From Deltaproteobacteria bacterium (GTDB lineage Bacteria; Desulfobacterota; Syntrophia; Syntrophales; Smithellaceae): a stretch of 23,702 nt of DNA. The notes beneath the pieces were generated by a model. The model was not told the origin of the DNA. It made no database searches and was given only the letters and a program-made list of their open reading frames with translations. This document shows, piece after piece, positions 23,662 to 23,702 of the stretch (its first letter is position 1; each line of letters begins with the position of its first letter). The stretch covers positions 1-23,702 of the forward strand of contig JAGVUJ010000153.1 in NCBI GenBank assembly GCA_019136325.1. Direction: 5' to 3'. Both the position numbers and the translations under genes were made by a program.

Positions 23662-23702
23662 ATGTCCGACCAAGATTACAAATACATCGAAAACCCGCTT
23701 CA
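23662..23702 (+). CDS. Start of an unidentified gene (truncated by window end)
   Basis: ATG at 23662 follows AAAGGAG by seven bases and opens a frame MSDQDYKYIENPL that runs off the window. The 20-base gap to the hydrogenase gene and the strong ribosome site indicate an operon. Thirteen codons are too few for identification. A hydrogenase small subunit or another redox partner would fit the context, but there is no Tat-type signal at the start. Confidence 0.7.
   Translation, partial: MSDQDYKYIENPL

Noticed and set aside
1..23702. CRISPR arrays, insertion sequences, integrases, phage genes or rRNA
   Set aside because: No regularly spaced repeats other than the intragenic ompA-family units, no transposase or integrase motifs, and no target-site duplications next to the tRNA genes were found by eye.

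Overview
The window looks like chromosome from a strictly anaerobic bacterium, most likely a syntrophic or fermentative member of the Desulfobacterota (Syntrophus/Smithella-like). This assignment is inference. It rests on two [FeFe] hydrogenases, one of them a trimeric NAD(P)H-linked type, on the H-cluster maturase HydF, on Gram-negative envelope genes (an OmpA-family porin and a LapD-like inner-membrane receptor), and on moderate base composition. No rRNA, transposon, integrase or CRISPR array is visible.

Layout. (1) 1-1650, plus strand: the 3' part of a LapD-like c-di-GMP receptor with degenerate GGDEF and EAL domains. (2) 1861-3217, minus strand: an OmpA-family protein with a cysteine-rich, calcium-binding-type repeat linker, ending at a strong bidirectional terminator. 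(3) 3372-3664, minus strand: a tRNA-Val/tRNA-Asp unit with promoter and terminator. (4) 3689-9475, minus strand: tRNA-Leu followed by tig-clpP-clpX-lon, a compact protein quality-control operon in which tig, clpP and clpX all appear to use GTG starts. (5) 9590-9761, minus strand: tRNA-Pro. (6) 9860-19095, plus strand: a roughly 9 kb hydrogenase operon. It opens with six probable regulatory genes (three DRTGG-domain proteins, an RsbW/SpoIIAB-like ATPase, a PHP-family phosphoesterase and a stand-alone histidine-kinase-type ATPase). It then encodes HydC, a thioredoxin-fold ferredoxin, HydB and HydA, and ends at a clear terminator. (7) 19252-21880, plus strand: a fumarase/aspartase-family lyase translationally coupled to hydF. 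(8) 21881-22363: a regulatory intergenic region with a promoter, a ten-codon ORF and a perfect inverted repeat. (9) 22364-23641: a second, ferredoxin-type [FeFe] hydrogenase, followed by the first codons of another gene.

How the parts work together: HydA, HydB and HydC would form a cytoplasmic complex linking pyridine nucleotides (and perhaps ferredoxin) to H2. The second hydrogenase would probably exchange electrons with ferredoxin, and HydF supplies the H-cluster precursor to both. The most unusual points are HydB, a NuoF-type subunit fused to a complete GltD/NfnB-like FAD/NADP(H) oxidoreductase; the regulatory cassette, which has kinase-like and phosphatase-like genes but no recognisable sigma factor, STAS protein or response regulator; and the H-cluster motifs of HydA, where a ligand-position cysteine reads as serine. 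A short stretch in front of hydC also carries a decayed copy of the 3' end of the ATPase gene just upstream.
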